The notes under the pieces: generated by a model
Told to the model about the DNA's origin: nothing
The model's input: the letters and a program-made list of their open reading frames with translations, nothing else
Database searches by the model: none
Origin: Adineta steineri
Taxonomy: Eukaryota; Rotifera; Eurotatoria; Adinetida; Adinetidae
NCBI GenBank assembly: GCA_905250115.1
Contig: CAJNOI010000063.1
Span: 1 to 64,000 of the forward strand
Direction: 5' to 3'
Length of the DNA: 64,000 nt
Translations under genes and position numbers: made by a program
In this document: positions 46,617 through 58,323 of the stretch, in pieces
Position numbering within the stretch: position 1 is the first letter of the stretch
Layout: each line of letters begins with the position of its first letter

Positions 46617-48861
46617 TTAATGTTTAAGAAATCGTACACCAAGATAGGCTACACATCGACAGAATATTATGAATGCAAGTAAAATACCAACGCAGCCGCC
46701 AATATCAATATAATCCAAACCAAGTAATTTGATCGTTGTTTCACCATTGTGTATACAAGTAGCATTGCTAGTAGCACCCTTACATGATAATTCTAGACCT
46801 GATAATTCGTTGAGACTCAGTCCAACATATGTATATTTAGCATAAGAAAGAGCATCGAGCCAAGAAAAATAACCCGGTAAATTTGCTGGAGATAAAAAGT
46901 AACCACCAAAAAGACGAGTAACTTCGAGAGCCATTGGTAAAACAGTTACACTCATATCTGCTGTTTTACATAAAGCAGAAATCATTAATGCCAGTGAAGT
47001 TGATGCGAGAGAACAAAGTATTATGAAAGACATAAATATAAAAAATTTGCCAGCAACTGGTTGGAAGCCAACAAGAAAATAGACCGTGCAGGACTAAAAT
47101 AATTTAAGAAACAATTAGAAAATTGACAAAGAAATTTTACTTACAAATACAATAGGAACAGGAATTTGAGAAAGTGTATCAGCAGTAATCTTGGCAGTAA
47201 AATAGGCACTGGCTAAATAAGTACCTGAAGCTCTTTCACGTAATGTCAATGCACGCTCAACAGGAAATGAATTAATGACCATTAATGCACCGAACACACC
47301 TTGATTAATAGCACAAAAGAAAAGAACTGGTTGACGACGAACAGTACTCGTTTGTGTTGTACCAATTTGCAAAAATGCTGTTCCGATGAGGACAGCGATG
47401 ACGACCGTTTGAATGAGTGATGTAAGTATAATACGTGATTGACGTAATTGTTCTTGAAAATTACGTCGAAGAAGAATGCGAACTTGTTTATGCCAGACAG
47501 GATTTTTTGGTAAATCGGCCATTTGAGCTAGACGTTTGTTTGCTCCCAAATTTAAATCTATTTCAATAGGTTCCTGAGCAGCAATAATTGCGCTATCAAT
47601 TGCTGCTTGTTCTTCGAGAGAAAGAACTACTTCACTTTGTTCTCCCGATAGATTAATCTTAGGTGGTGTAATCACATCTAGTAGGTGATCGGCTGGATTT
47701 GTATACAGGGGACATGGAAAACCAGCTGCTCGAAATGTTTCCTATAACAATAAAAATAGAGATGACAATGAAAATAAATTTTTACGCTCTTACCATAGCT
47801 TGTTTTCTTGGACCTTGATAAACAATAATGCCTGCTTTGAGTAGAATCAATGAATCAAATAAATTAAATATTTTTGATTGCGGTTGATGAATTGAACAGA
47901 CAATCGTAACGGCTTTTTCTTGTGATTTTCCATGTGCAAGTGCATGAAATGTTTTTAATAGATCAAGTGCTGTTACCGAATCTAATCCAGATGTTGGTTC
48001 ATCGAGAAAGAGTAATTGTGGACGATTAAGTAATTGCATACCGACACATAAACGTTTACGTTCACCACCCGATATACCTTTCTTTAATGGTGTACCAACG
48101 ATAACATTACGAACATGTGTTATACCCATATCACCTAAGACTTCTTCAACACGTGCAAATCGTTCTTTATCAGTAAATGTTCGAGGTAGACGAAGTTCAG
48201 CAGTATACCGTAATGTTTCTTCTACTGTTAAAGATCCATTCAATAAATCATCTTGCATAACATATCCAGCTATACGTTTCAATTCAGCATTATCGTATTT
48301 CATACCATTAAGACGCATTTCACCTTGTACAATTGTATTTACATCTAAACGGCAGGCTAATGTATTTAGGAGAGTTGATTTACCAGAACCAGATGGACCT
48401 ATATTTAAAGATGATCATATTTTAACTGGGAAGACAAAAAAAAATAACTTACCCATGACTGCCCATAATCCTCCAGCGATCGCACCACTAACGTTGTTAA
48501 GCAAACATTTTCGTTTAGGAACATAATTTTTATAAGATTTCAATCGCCCAAAAAGCTCTTTGTGTCTACTTTCTCGTGTGCAGACTGTTAGATGTTCCCA
48601 AACAAGAATTGTACTAACACGATCAGAATGTGGATCGAGTATTGATAATTGTCGTTCATGAGCTCCAACACCTGTCGATCGACGTTGGTGTTTTTCCTGA
48701 CCAATTGAATAAACGGATGTAGAGCGTGGCCCTTCGTAAACCACACGTAATGGTGATACTATATCCACAAAATCGTCTGGCTGATGCTTAGCATCAAGTT
48801 CATCTCCATCGGGAAGAGACACATGTACATCATTGATATCTTCACTATAACGATCACTCAT
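46617..48861 (-). CDS. ABCG-family half transporter
   Basis: ATP-driven exporter subunit that works as a dimer, with the nucleotide-binding domain first (reverse order, as in White/ABCG2). Four exons (48861-48453, 48398-47794, 47741-47145, 47093-46617) join to 695 residues. After a polar N-terminus of about 80 residues come Walker A PSGSGKST (split by intron 1), the Q-loop in MQDDLLNGSLTVEETL, the signature ISGGERKR, Walker B LLFLDEPTSGLD and the switch His in SIHQP. The membrane domain has about six helices, with the ABCG loop ALTLRERASGTY and an extracellular Cys pair (LSCKGATSNATCIH) bearing an N-glycosylation site. The substrate may be sterols, lipids or xenobiotics; it cannot be told. 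Confidence 0.95.
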
Positions 48862-49913
48862 AATTGTGCTTCAAATTGTTTGAACAGATGTTAATTATAT
48901 AGAAGTTCTTTAAGAAGAAGCAGATCTAAAACAATATATAAATTACTGTGATGATAGTAAAATGCGCAAAAAGAGAATATTCGAAGTTTGTTTTCGATCT
49001 ATTCTGTGTATAATATTAACAATACACAATATTGTGTATGTAAAACAAAATGACAACGCAATAGCTTAGTTTATTCTTTATATACATACATATTATGATT
49101 CATGTATTATTTTTTCATCACTATAACCTGTACAGGTAGTGGACAATAATACAAATATCACATTTCTTTTTCTTCCTTTCTACATAGATACAAATTACTT
49201 TGTTTTTGCCAAAAAATATAACCAATAATGCATTAGTAAACCGGCTATAAAACTGGATATTAAACTTGTTTTTTTGTTTTTCATTTCAAAGTCGTCACGC
49301 GTATTTGGTATTCTGGTTTTTTACCTTGTGACTGTACTCGTTATAGAATCTGTTTCAAATCTAGTTACCATGAAATTAGTTTGTTATGCAATTCACATTC
49401 TAAAAACATAATTATATTTCAGAATAAACAACACTTATTAAATTTTAACCATCACTATTCAGTACATTTTCCTCGATAAAAAATCCAGTTTAAAAATTGA
49501 ATGGCATTGGATTGTTTTTTCTACAAAATAATACTTTTTTTTTCTATTATAGCAGTTTGTTCTTGCAATTATAAGAATAATGTCATATCGAATAATATAT
49601 TTTTTTATTTCAAAAACTCAAGTGAGGTATATGAAAGTATGTAATCACACTCATCAGGTAGTCTATAATCGAAATTTTCTATTTTCAACTTGATCATTAT
49701 CTACGAAGACATTGTATGAATCATATTATTTATACTGTTAATAGTAATATTGCATATATCGTTGTCTAGATGTTTGTTAGTTCAAAAAGTAAAGAAGAGA
49801 TTGATTTAACGTTTTATCTCCTATATTATAATATAAAATGAATTACAAAAGATTACGACATGTTTTTATTTTATTTTAATTATTTTTAAGTTTATAATTG
49901 AATTATGTATAGT
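48862..49913. other. Intergenic region
   Basis: AT-rich 1.05 kb between the ABCG start and the DUF4139 gene stop. It contains a short ACAATATTGT palindrome near 49025-49036. No gene or known repeat is recognised. Confidence 0.4.
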
Positions 49914-51818
49914 TTATTGTACTTGTGTGTATTCTACACGTTTATCTATTGGCCATTCAATGGTATATTCAAGTGGTAGACGACATTCACCACGTTCTTT
50001 TAAAATACATTTCCATTCTAAATTATTTGAATCATTCATTGTTACAGTACAATTTTGACCTTGATCTTTTAATCGTAGATCAGGTAATATTAATTTAACT
50101 TTAATTTTCTCATCCGATGATAATGGAACTTGTTCATAAACATAAACTGTAACATCATTTGATTTTGTATTAACAAGACGTGTTTCATGACGAATATTTT
50201 CATGATGTACTTTTGAAATATAACCTTGTGTGTCAGCGACTTTTTTCACGGGTTTATATTCAACTTTAACACTTGCATCAGTACCTAATGGTAGATCAAA
50301 TGTATCACCTAGACAAACATTATCAATGGAACTATGTGTAACAAAATTATTATCCATAAATATTGATGCTGGTCCAGCTAAAAGTTGTTTATCAGATGTA
50401 TTTGTTGTTGATGCTTTTAAATAAGCACGTGCTGTTAATTTTGGTACAACAGTATAAATAAATGTTGAAGTTAAATCCAATACACCAATGGTTACTTTAT
50501 GTGGTTTGCCCTATGAAAGAATAATTTTTAAAGATAGAATAAATCCTATATAAAAAAATCAACATACATCAGCATCTATTGTTGCTCGTCGTGGAATCGT
50601 GAAACTTGAACTTGACATACTTGCTTCAGTTTGACTAGCTAAAACATTGATCGTACCTGGCGCTTCTAGTTCGTCTGTTTCTATTGAATTTAAAGTTGTT
50701 CTTGCTCGCCTTTTTGAAAACCCTAAAGATTTCGACGAAAATGAAGCAGCTTTTAAACAATGTGTTTCAGCTTCTTCATAAAGATCATCCATCATCTCGA
50801 ATTTTGGTGATCTATAAGAATTGTATCTAGGTACCAGGTAGCCAATTTTAAGTGTTCCTAATTTTGGTATAGCACCTCCAAGTGATGGTGTTGCTGTTGA
50901 TAATGATAATTGCACATCAGTCCAATTCTCTTGACTTTTATTTATCTAAATATCATATAAATAGTATTCATTTATATAATATAGAAACCTACAAATACTT
51001 ACAATACTACCATAATATGTAAGTTGAGTTTGTTGTTTTGTTGCTTCAGCACTATTAACACGAACATCATAACTAGCAGTCCACGAACAATTACTTATTA
51101 GATATGATATATCCAAAGCAACGTCAATTTTATTAGTTGCTATATGAACAGCAATAGTAACTTCTCGTTTTTCTTTCCGACGATTAATTTCTACGACGCC
51201 GTGTTCTTGAATTTTTGCTTCTAATTTTTCTTTTTGTTGTGTTAATTCTTTAATTTGATTTTCTTCATTAGTTGTTTCATCATCTAGTTTTATTAATTGT
51301 TTATAATAGAAATCAATAAATTGTTGCATTGAATCAAGATCATTTGTATTTATTTGTCCATCTTGATTCATTAATTTTGATGCTCGACCATCAAGCCATG
51401 TACGTTGTTTAACAAGTCGTGCTAATTCTCGTTGATGTTTAGCAATATTCGCTTGAATATTACTACATTCATTTTGTAATTGATCTAATGGTGTTAAATC
51501 TTCTTCTACCGTTGTATTTTCATAACGTTTTTGATATGATACTTCAAGAATTGTACATGCTTTACCTGTTCCACCACTGACATGTAATGATGTTAAATCA
51601 ACAGATGGAGAAAACCCTTCGAAAACAAGTTCATAAGTACCTTCAGCATCGAAATGATGACGTACAGAACGTGTTACTTCAGCACGATCATTATAAACTG
51701 TAACATATTGAATAGGACATTGTCGATCAATATTAAATTGAACAATCGAAGCTTTCGATTTAACTGGAGATTCTGTTGTTGTAGAAAGATTTGTATTTGT
51801 AATTATTTGTTCTTCCAT
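49914..51818 (-). CDS. DUF4139/DUF4140 (mucoidy inhibitor A-like) family protein
   Basis: Three exons (51818-51003, 50945-50568, 50510-49914) join to 596 residues. The N-terminal DUF4140 part has YVTVYNDRAEVTRSVRHHF and ELVFEGFSPSVDLTSLHVSG. A long coiled coil follows (about residues 105-210, Gln/Glu/Lys-rich). The DUF4139 part begins with a YLISNCSWTASYDVRV stretch, includes NWTDVQLSLSTATPS and continues to the end as beta-rich segments with LGTDASVKVEYKPVKK and PLEYTIEWP. Proteins of this type occur in bacteria, fungi and nematodes (F37C4.5), but their biochemical role is not established. A Ser-rich, poorly conserved insert sits in exon 2. It has no signal peptide. Confidence 0.88.
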
Positions 51819-52486
51819 TATTGTAAAAAAAATGATAATAAAAGCAAACTATACCGATGATATATATATGTGTGTATAGTTATGATTCAAATGTGGTGCA
51901 ATGATTCTCCAGTTCTTTTTTTTGCTTATCAACGTGGCAAATATGATGCTCACGGACGAACGTTATGAATCAGCAAATTAGACGTGTGTAATACGCAGAA
52001 TGCGCTACGTTCTTTGTATAAGACTGAGTCATTTTTGTTTGGACATAATTTTTTTTTCTTCTTGTTTTTTTATGCGGCTACTGATAATATTGTATATGAC
52101 TCAGTGTGGTAGAAGAATGATTCATACTTGTTTTTTACTAAAGGTATAATATTGTAAATGTCTTGTTAAGTTTGAATATTACACTGAAACATATTAGAAA
52201 TCTAGACAAATGTCATTCTTTATGATCCATTTATTAGATAAAATAACAATACTATTTCTTATTTGCACAAAATCAGTCAATATTTCATACTTTAATCATA
52301 TAACTTTGTTTTAATGTGGAATTAAATATAGCATATTTAAATGTTGCTCTGATAAACAGCGGATATCTCCACTATTTACTCTAATTTGTTTTTAGGTATT
52401 TTATTTACTTAAACGAAACTAAACGAAAATAATGAATTTTGATCAATCATTTGTTAACTATGTACATTTTAAGGAAAAAATTTCTA
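51819..52486. other. Intergenic spacer
   Basis: AT-rich 668 bp between two minus-strand genes. A CG-containing block around 51940-52010 is probably the promoter of the DUF4139 gene. No other feature. Confidence 0.4.
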
Positions 52487-54044
52487 TTATGTCTGTTCTT
52501 TTGATAATATATTTTCAAGTATAGTTATCATTTTTTTCATATTAATTTGAATATCATCAACTTGTTCTTTTATTTCATGTATTGTTTGTTGATGAGTTTG
52601 AATTTCACAACTTAATAATCGTTCACGTTCAAGAATTTCCGCATTTTGATTTAAATAATCTGGCGGTGCATTTTGTCGACCTTGTAATGGTTGAAAAAAT
52701 GTTTCGTTACATTCAGAAATAAATTCTTTTGTTAATAAAAAATGTGCATGAGCATGACAATCAATTGCATGTGTACTATATGAACTACCTGTTTCCCATT
52801 TTCCAAAATTAAGTGCAATAGCATTTACAGGCCATTGAATATTATCACGATTTGTTTGTTTACGAAGTTCAGAATAAAGAAAATGACATGTATAAATAAC
52901 TGTTGACCAAAATAATGGTAAATGAATCATCTTTCGATTTGTTATATGCCATGGAGGTGTAGCATACATAACAAGATCACGTACTGTTTCACGTTTACTT
53001 GTAAATACAAAACTAGATGTTTGCCAATGAAAATTTAGACCATAGTCATGATGATTGTCATTTGTAAATTGAGAATTTAATACTAAAACAACACATTATA
53101 GCTTTTCTATAAAAAAATATCCGAAGGATCGATATAGAGTATTTACTTGATTTAACTGGCCATTGCATAGCAATAGTACTATTAACAAAAAATTGTCCAC
53201 ATTTATGTAGCCCATCATCACGTAACATAGAACCATTTTCTAAACAAATAAGTGTTGAATGAAGAGCATGAGCATATTTGCCACCATCTTTATTACATGT
53301 CGTTTGATATCGACAATGTCGTTCTGATGCAAGTGGTTCAAATTTCGATTCAGGTAAATATTCATATTTTACAAAATGACGATATTTATCAACATACATA
53401 CGAGCTGTATGAAGAAAATCTTTTTGTTGTTCAGTTTTTTGCCAGAAATAATCGAACCAAACAATAGGATCTAGATTAAGACGTAATTCCCAAAGATTCA
53501 TTAATTGAGGATCAGAATTATAGAATGATACAGGACGTAATTCAAGTCGAAATTGTTTATTAAATGGTAAATGTGTTATTTGACTAAGTATTTGAATTTT
53601 ATCAAGCATTTTACTTGCTAATTGAGCTAATTGTATACTTAATTCATTGATATTTACTTTATTATTTGTTATATCAAAATATTGTGTATTAACACATACA
53701 AGTACTGGTTCGCCCGGCAGAAAATCAACTTCATAATCAATTGATGCTTGATTTGAAGTTTGATTAGATGATAATTCATGAATAATTGCCTGAAAAAAAT
53801 ATAAGAAATATTTTTATGATATATATTTTATGCAAACTTTTTGTCTTTCTTCAAGATTTTTCTGTTGAGTAAGTCTTTTTTCATCTGTTTTTAAAATCCA
53901 TTTATAATCTGGACAAACTTGATTATCTCTACATCGATATTGTTTATATGAAGTTAATGATGAACTACGTATTGAAGAAGAATATGTTGGTTGATTGGAA
54001 AGAGTTCTATGAAACTTTTTTTCGAACGGGATATCGTCGGCCAT
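52487..54044 (-). CDS. Protein with HxHxH (histidine-triad-like) motif, function unknown
   Basis: Three exons (54044-53838, 53789-53147, 53082-52487) join in frame to 481 residues. The first 70 residues are polar and Ser-rich. A middle domain holds WELRLNLDPIVWFDYFW and a Cys/His-bearing segment (RHCRYQTTCNKDGGKYAHALHST). Toward the end SYSTHAIDCHAHAHFLLT carries an H-x-H-x-H cluster reminiscent of the HIT hydrolase motif, preceded by a conserved-looking NFGKWETG. The last 50 residues form a coiled coil (IHEIKEQVDDIQINMKKM). The first donor, GTTTGC, is weak. I believe similar uncharacterised proteins occur in other bdelloids and in glomeromycete fungi, but this is from memory. A metal or nucleotide-binding role is only a guess. 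Confidence 0.7.
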
Positions 54045-54581
54045 TTATATAAGAGAACATATTACGTCCACGTGAGTTTGTTTAAGAATAAAAGATAAGA
54101 ACATAGAAAAAGAATAACATCGACACTCGTTTTTTTTCTTCATTACATTGATTTATTTTATTTATCATACATCTTGACACTTGTATATTTGTCTAGAAGC
54201 ATTGAAATGCTACTTTTATAAGAAGAACTAGTCTCTTGCGTTATCACTTAACCTTTTCGGGACCGGCTTATTTTGAGAATAAATTAAAACATAGATTTTC
54301 AACCTTTCGAAAATGGTTTATTTTTGTCAAATTTATTAGGAATAATCTATAACCTTCATGACTTTACAACTTGTGGCACGAATGTGTAGAAGAAGTAGTT
54401 TCAATGTTTACTTTAAAAAGACGTCAAAAAAATTCGAATTCAAACGTGTTAGATCAAGTGAAATTTCAATGAAATTTTAAAATGTCACCAGTCCTGGAAG
54501 GGTCAACTATACATCAAATTGTAATAGAGTCAAAATTCATAGAAAAATTTTCGAATTCAACAAAAAAAAAACTGATATTTT
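54045..54581. other. Intergenic spacer
   Basis: AT-rich 537 bp between the HxHxH gene start and the metallophosphoesterase stop. No feature recognised. Confidence 0.4.
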
Positions 54582-55858
54582 TTATTTGTCAATAAGTTTT
54601 ATTTCATAAAGTTCATGTGGTGGTTCTATTAATCCAGTTTGTCGTTCTTTGACATAACCAAGTGGATTATTTACATATGTTATACCATCACCAATATCTA
54701 ATACCATTTTACGATGACTATGACCTATTGAAAATCAATATAAATAAATTTTTTTTAATATTTGTTTTAACTAACCAAATATATGCACTTGTGGTTTAAT
54801 TATTTGTAATTGTTCGTCTAATAATTCAGTTCCAGCAACTAATGAAAAATTCGCTTTTATTACGTTTTGTTCTTGATTACTTGTTGTATCATTTTTATTT
54901 TCACGCCATTGATCTCGACGACGTTGCATTTCATCACGATATGCCTGCATTAATTTTCTATATGAAAATAAAAATTTAAATCTATTCGTTCAATCAGAAT
55001 CAATATCATCATTATTTACTTGCTTGTTAAAAAATGTGAAAACGTAATAATTTTTTTATTATTATTCTTATTTAAATCAAATATATATTTTTTATTAAGT
55101 CCAACAAAATATTTTGCAGCTTCAGTTTGTGGTACTTCCTTTTATTGAAAAATAAGATATATATATATACAATAGAAATTCTTCTTCAACTTACACTTGT
55201 CCATTTACATCGATAATTATCACTCCAAAGTCGTAGATCACTTTCAACCTCGGGATGTGGTTTATGTAAACTCTCGTCATACCTAAAGAAAAAGTAGTAC
55301 TAAATAATTGACAATATAATATTTACCATCCAAATAAAGGTACAATCGTGACACCTTGATCAGTAACACCAGGTTTTGTATGTACACCAATACTATCACA
55401 AAGTTTTATTATCTAAAATACAAGAAAATGAATATAATATTAATTCTATCATAGTTTTCTCACATGATGAAATTTTTCTATCGAATTATCAACTTGTAAT
55501 TCTTCATCTTCCATTTGTGATTGTGTCCATAATTCATGATTACCAGGACAATAATAAACATTTTTAAATTTTGATTTAAATAATTTTAATGTTTGTGTTA
55601 ATTTTGTTAAAACATGTGTTATATCACCTAGAATGAAAAGGAATAAATATTTCTTAAAAATAGAGTTGAATTATTTTAACCTGCAATAATAACTGTATCA
55701 TTTAAATATCGATCACTAGATAATTGTTCAACCCATTTCATATTCTCAATTTGATCTACATGTAGATCTGAGATAGCATAAATTTTTTCATCAGACATGT
55801 CACGAGCGAAATAATGAATATTGTTAAGTACAAAGTCTTTGGTAAAATATGGATTCAT
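54582..55858 (-). CDS. Calcineurin-like metallophosphoesterase
   Basis: Dinuclear-metal phosphoesterase of about 300 residues in about six short exons. All signature blocks can be read: ISDLHVD (D-x-H), then G-D across the first exon junction (TVIIAG/DITHV), YCPGNHELW (GNHE), ITFSHFLTS (metal-binding His) and IFGHSHRK (G-H-x-H) near the C-terminus. Between blocks 3 and 4 there is a WYDESLHKPHPEVESD insertion typical of a bacterial and protist subgroup of serine/threonine-phosphatase-like proteins. The substrate is unknown. The upstream 698 bp are shared with the divergent SDR gene. Confidence 0.9.
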
Positions 55859-56556
55859 AAATAATAGTGATATTTATATAGATTTTATCGTAAGTAAAGA
55901 ACAGAACACGAAAAAGAATACAGTCAGTTGAATATTGTAAAAATCTTCTCGTTCTTCTTTTTTTTTATCAAACGGGTCATCGATCTTATCCATAGTTTAC
56001 AATCTACTTCATCCCTCACTCATCAATCAGAGTCAAGTTTTTTTTATTTACAATGATATGTACTTGCATATTTAAACTTAAAGACTGTGAAATATTATAT
56101 AAAAACATGTTTTTAATTCATATTTTATATCAATATGATTGATCGATATGTTTTTCTTTTTAAAAAAAAATAAAATTTTAAACATCCTCAGCGGACTAGT
56201 TAAAGATACTTTCAAAGACAAATATTATTACAAATTTGATGATCGAAAAACTGTAGCATTATTTTCGTTTCACATGATTTATCTCGATAAATATTATTAT
56301 CATGGATATTGATATCAAAAGCTTATGGGTGTTGTTTTTCTTATGATAAGTCATATTATAAATGTGAATGAAAGGTGTAATGCACTTTTCTTTTCAAACA
56401 AGATGTGACATGTCTTCGGCAACATACTAACAAAAAAGAAAAATGTATTTTTCCTTTATACGAGACACATTAAAACAAATCGTCCTATTTATACGGCTGC
56501 AAATCAATATGTTTAGGTTAATTTGAATATACATCACTGTTTCAATATAAACAAAT
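55859..56556. other. Divergent intergenic region
   Basis: AT-rich 698 bp between the divergent metallophosphoesterase and SDR genes, presumably holding both promoters. No specific sites recognised. Confidence 0.45.
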
Positions 56557-57595
56557 ATGTCTACAAGTCGAGAACAGAATTTGAAAGGAAAAGTTGCTCT
56601 TGGTAAGTAATCTTTATCAAATGTTTTCTACAATGTACTATTATTCTTGATAGTTACTGGTTCAAGTCGAGGAATTGGTTCAGCAGCTGTTATTCGTCTA
56701 GCCGAACATGGTGCTGATGTAGTCATCAATTATTTATCATCTGAAAAACTTGCTGAAGAAGTAGCTGAAAAATGTCGTTCACTTGGTGTACGTGCATTGG
56801 TTGTACAAGCAGATGTATCAAAATATGAAGATAATGTTAAATTATTTGATAAAACTATTGAAACATTTGGTCGATTAGATATTGTTTTTTCGAATGCTGG
56901 TATTGAACATTGGGGTAAACCTAATGAAGTTGATGAAGCACAAATCGATAAGGTATGTCAATTTGATTTTTGAACGAAATATATATTGTTAGGGTGTTTA
57001 AATATTAAATAATTATTTTAATATTGTAGGTCTTTAATACCAATGTTAAATCACAATTCTTTACTGCACAACAAGCATATAAACATATGAATGATAATGG
57101 ACGTCTCATTCTCATGTCATCTCTTGCTGCTCAACGGGTATTTTCTTTCGATAATAAATTCTATATGATCTTTATCGTTTATATATTTACGCAGGGTTTT
57201 CCAGGACATAGTATCTATGCTGCATCAAAAGCAGCTGTTCAAGGTATGGTTCGCTGTCTTGCTTTTGATTTTGGTCCGAGAAATATTACAGTAAATTGTG
57301 TTGCACCTGGTGGAATTAAAACGGATATGTATGGTAAGTTTATTATTACATATTGTTTCATTGATTCTTATTTGTTTTTTTACCGAGAGTAGCTGAATCT
57401 GCTCCTAAGTATATTCCTGGTAGTGATAAGATGTCTGAAAAAGAACTTGATCATACAGTTGGAAAATGGAGTCCACTTGGACGACCTGGTTATACCGATG
57501 ATACAAGCGGTATTATTGCTCTTCTGGCTAGTCCTGAAAGTCAATGGATTACTGGACAAACATTACAAATTAGTGGTGGTGCTCAAATGACCTAA
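56557..57595 (+). CDS. Short-chain dehydrogenase/reductase of the fungal tetrahydroxynaphthalene-reductase type
   Basis: NADP(H)-dependent oxidoreductase. Five exons (56557-56602, 56654-56952, 57030-57137, 57195-57333, 57393-57595; the last start could be 57390) give 264 or 265 residues, normal for classical SDRs. The Rossmann motif is VTGSSRGIG, with VVINYLSSE after strand 2 favouring NADP. Then come NAG in FSNAGIEHWG, the catalytic Ser in RLILMSSLA, the catalytic YAASK and the APGGIKTDMY loop. The C-terminus has WSPLGRPG and ITGQTLQISGGAQM. The combination of RLILMSS, APGGIKTDMY and a YIPG-x-DKMSEKELD lid closely follows fungal tri/tetrahydroxynaphthalene and versicolorin reductases, which reduce aromatic polyketides in melanin and toxin pathways. 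In an animal this suggests transfer; the substrate here is unknown. Four short introns show integration in the host genome. Confidence 0.93.
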
Positions 57596-58323
57596 ACATC
57601 ATTACATGATTGACTATTTATATTGTTGCATGTTTTATTGACAATTTTGAATGTCATTAATTTAGTCGATTTTTTTTTAGATTAATAAAAGAATTTTTAT
57701 AGCTTTCTAATAGTGAACTAAGATAATAATAAAAGTATTTTGTCATTGCAATTTGAAGTTATTATAATTGAGTTAAACAAATTAATAAAAACAAGAATAA
57801 TGACTGGTAAAACTAACCTCACTGACCGACGAAGAGAAAAACATGTCTATAATCCTAATATATTCTGACAGTTTTCATTAAACTCATTCCTTTATCCAAA
57901 ATCATATCACACACAGGTATGAAAAGCAATGTCAATTTAACTCCCACAGTCATATGTACATCAGTTTATGTATTGTAAATATCAATGACATTATATAATC
58001 GATTTGAAAATTATTCTGTTAGTATTTAACTGAATGAGAAAACAAAATAGTGAAGAATAGCCCATGTCATGTTTATTTGTATGAATATGCATTTAGGATA
58101 TACATCAGAGAGCGGTGTAGAAAAAAAAAGAAAAGAAAAAAGGTAATCACACGTTTTTTATTTTTTGAGTTTGAAAAAAACACACAAACAAGAGAGAAAA
58201 AAAAGTAAACTTAAAATATCGAAGACGGAAAGAAAAAGTAAATTAGCAAGCTCAAGCATGAATAATAGCTGCACATATCAGAGAGAGAGAAAAGAAAAGA
58301 AGAGAAGAGAAGAGAGAGTTTAT
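57596..58323. other. Convergent spacer with purine-rich tracts
   Basis: Spacer of 728 bp between the SDR and UBR4 3' ends. The last 220 bp (58110-58320) are strongly purine-rich on the plus strand, ending in an AGAGA/AAGAG run at 58280-58316. No coding region. Confidence 0.45.

Noticed and set aside
44694..48861. Operon of sugar permease and ABCG transporter
   Set aside because: Same strand, but 378 bp apart with no acceptor-like tract that stands out; ordinary neighbours are just as likely.
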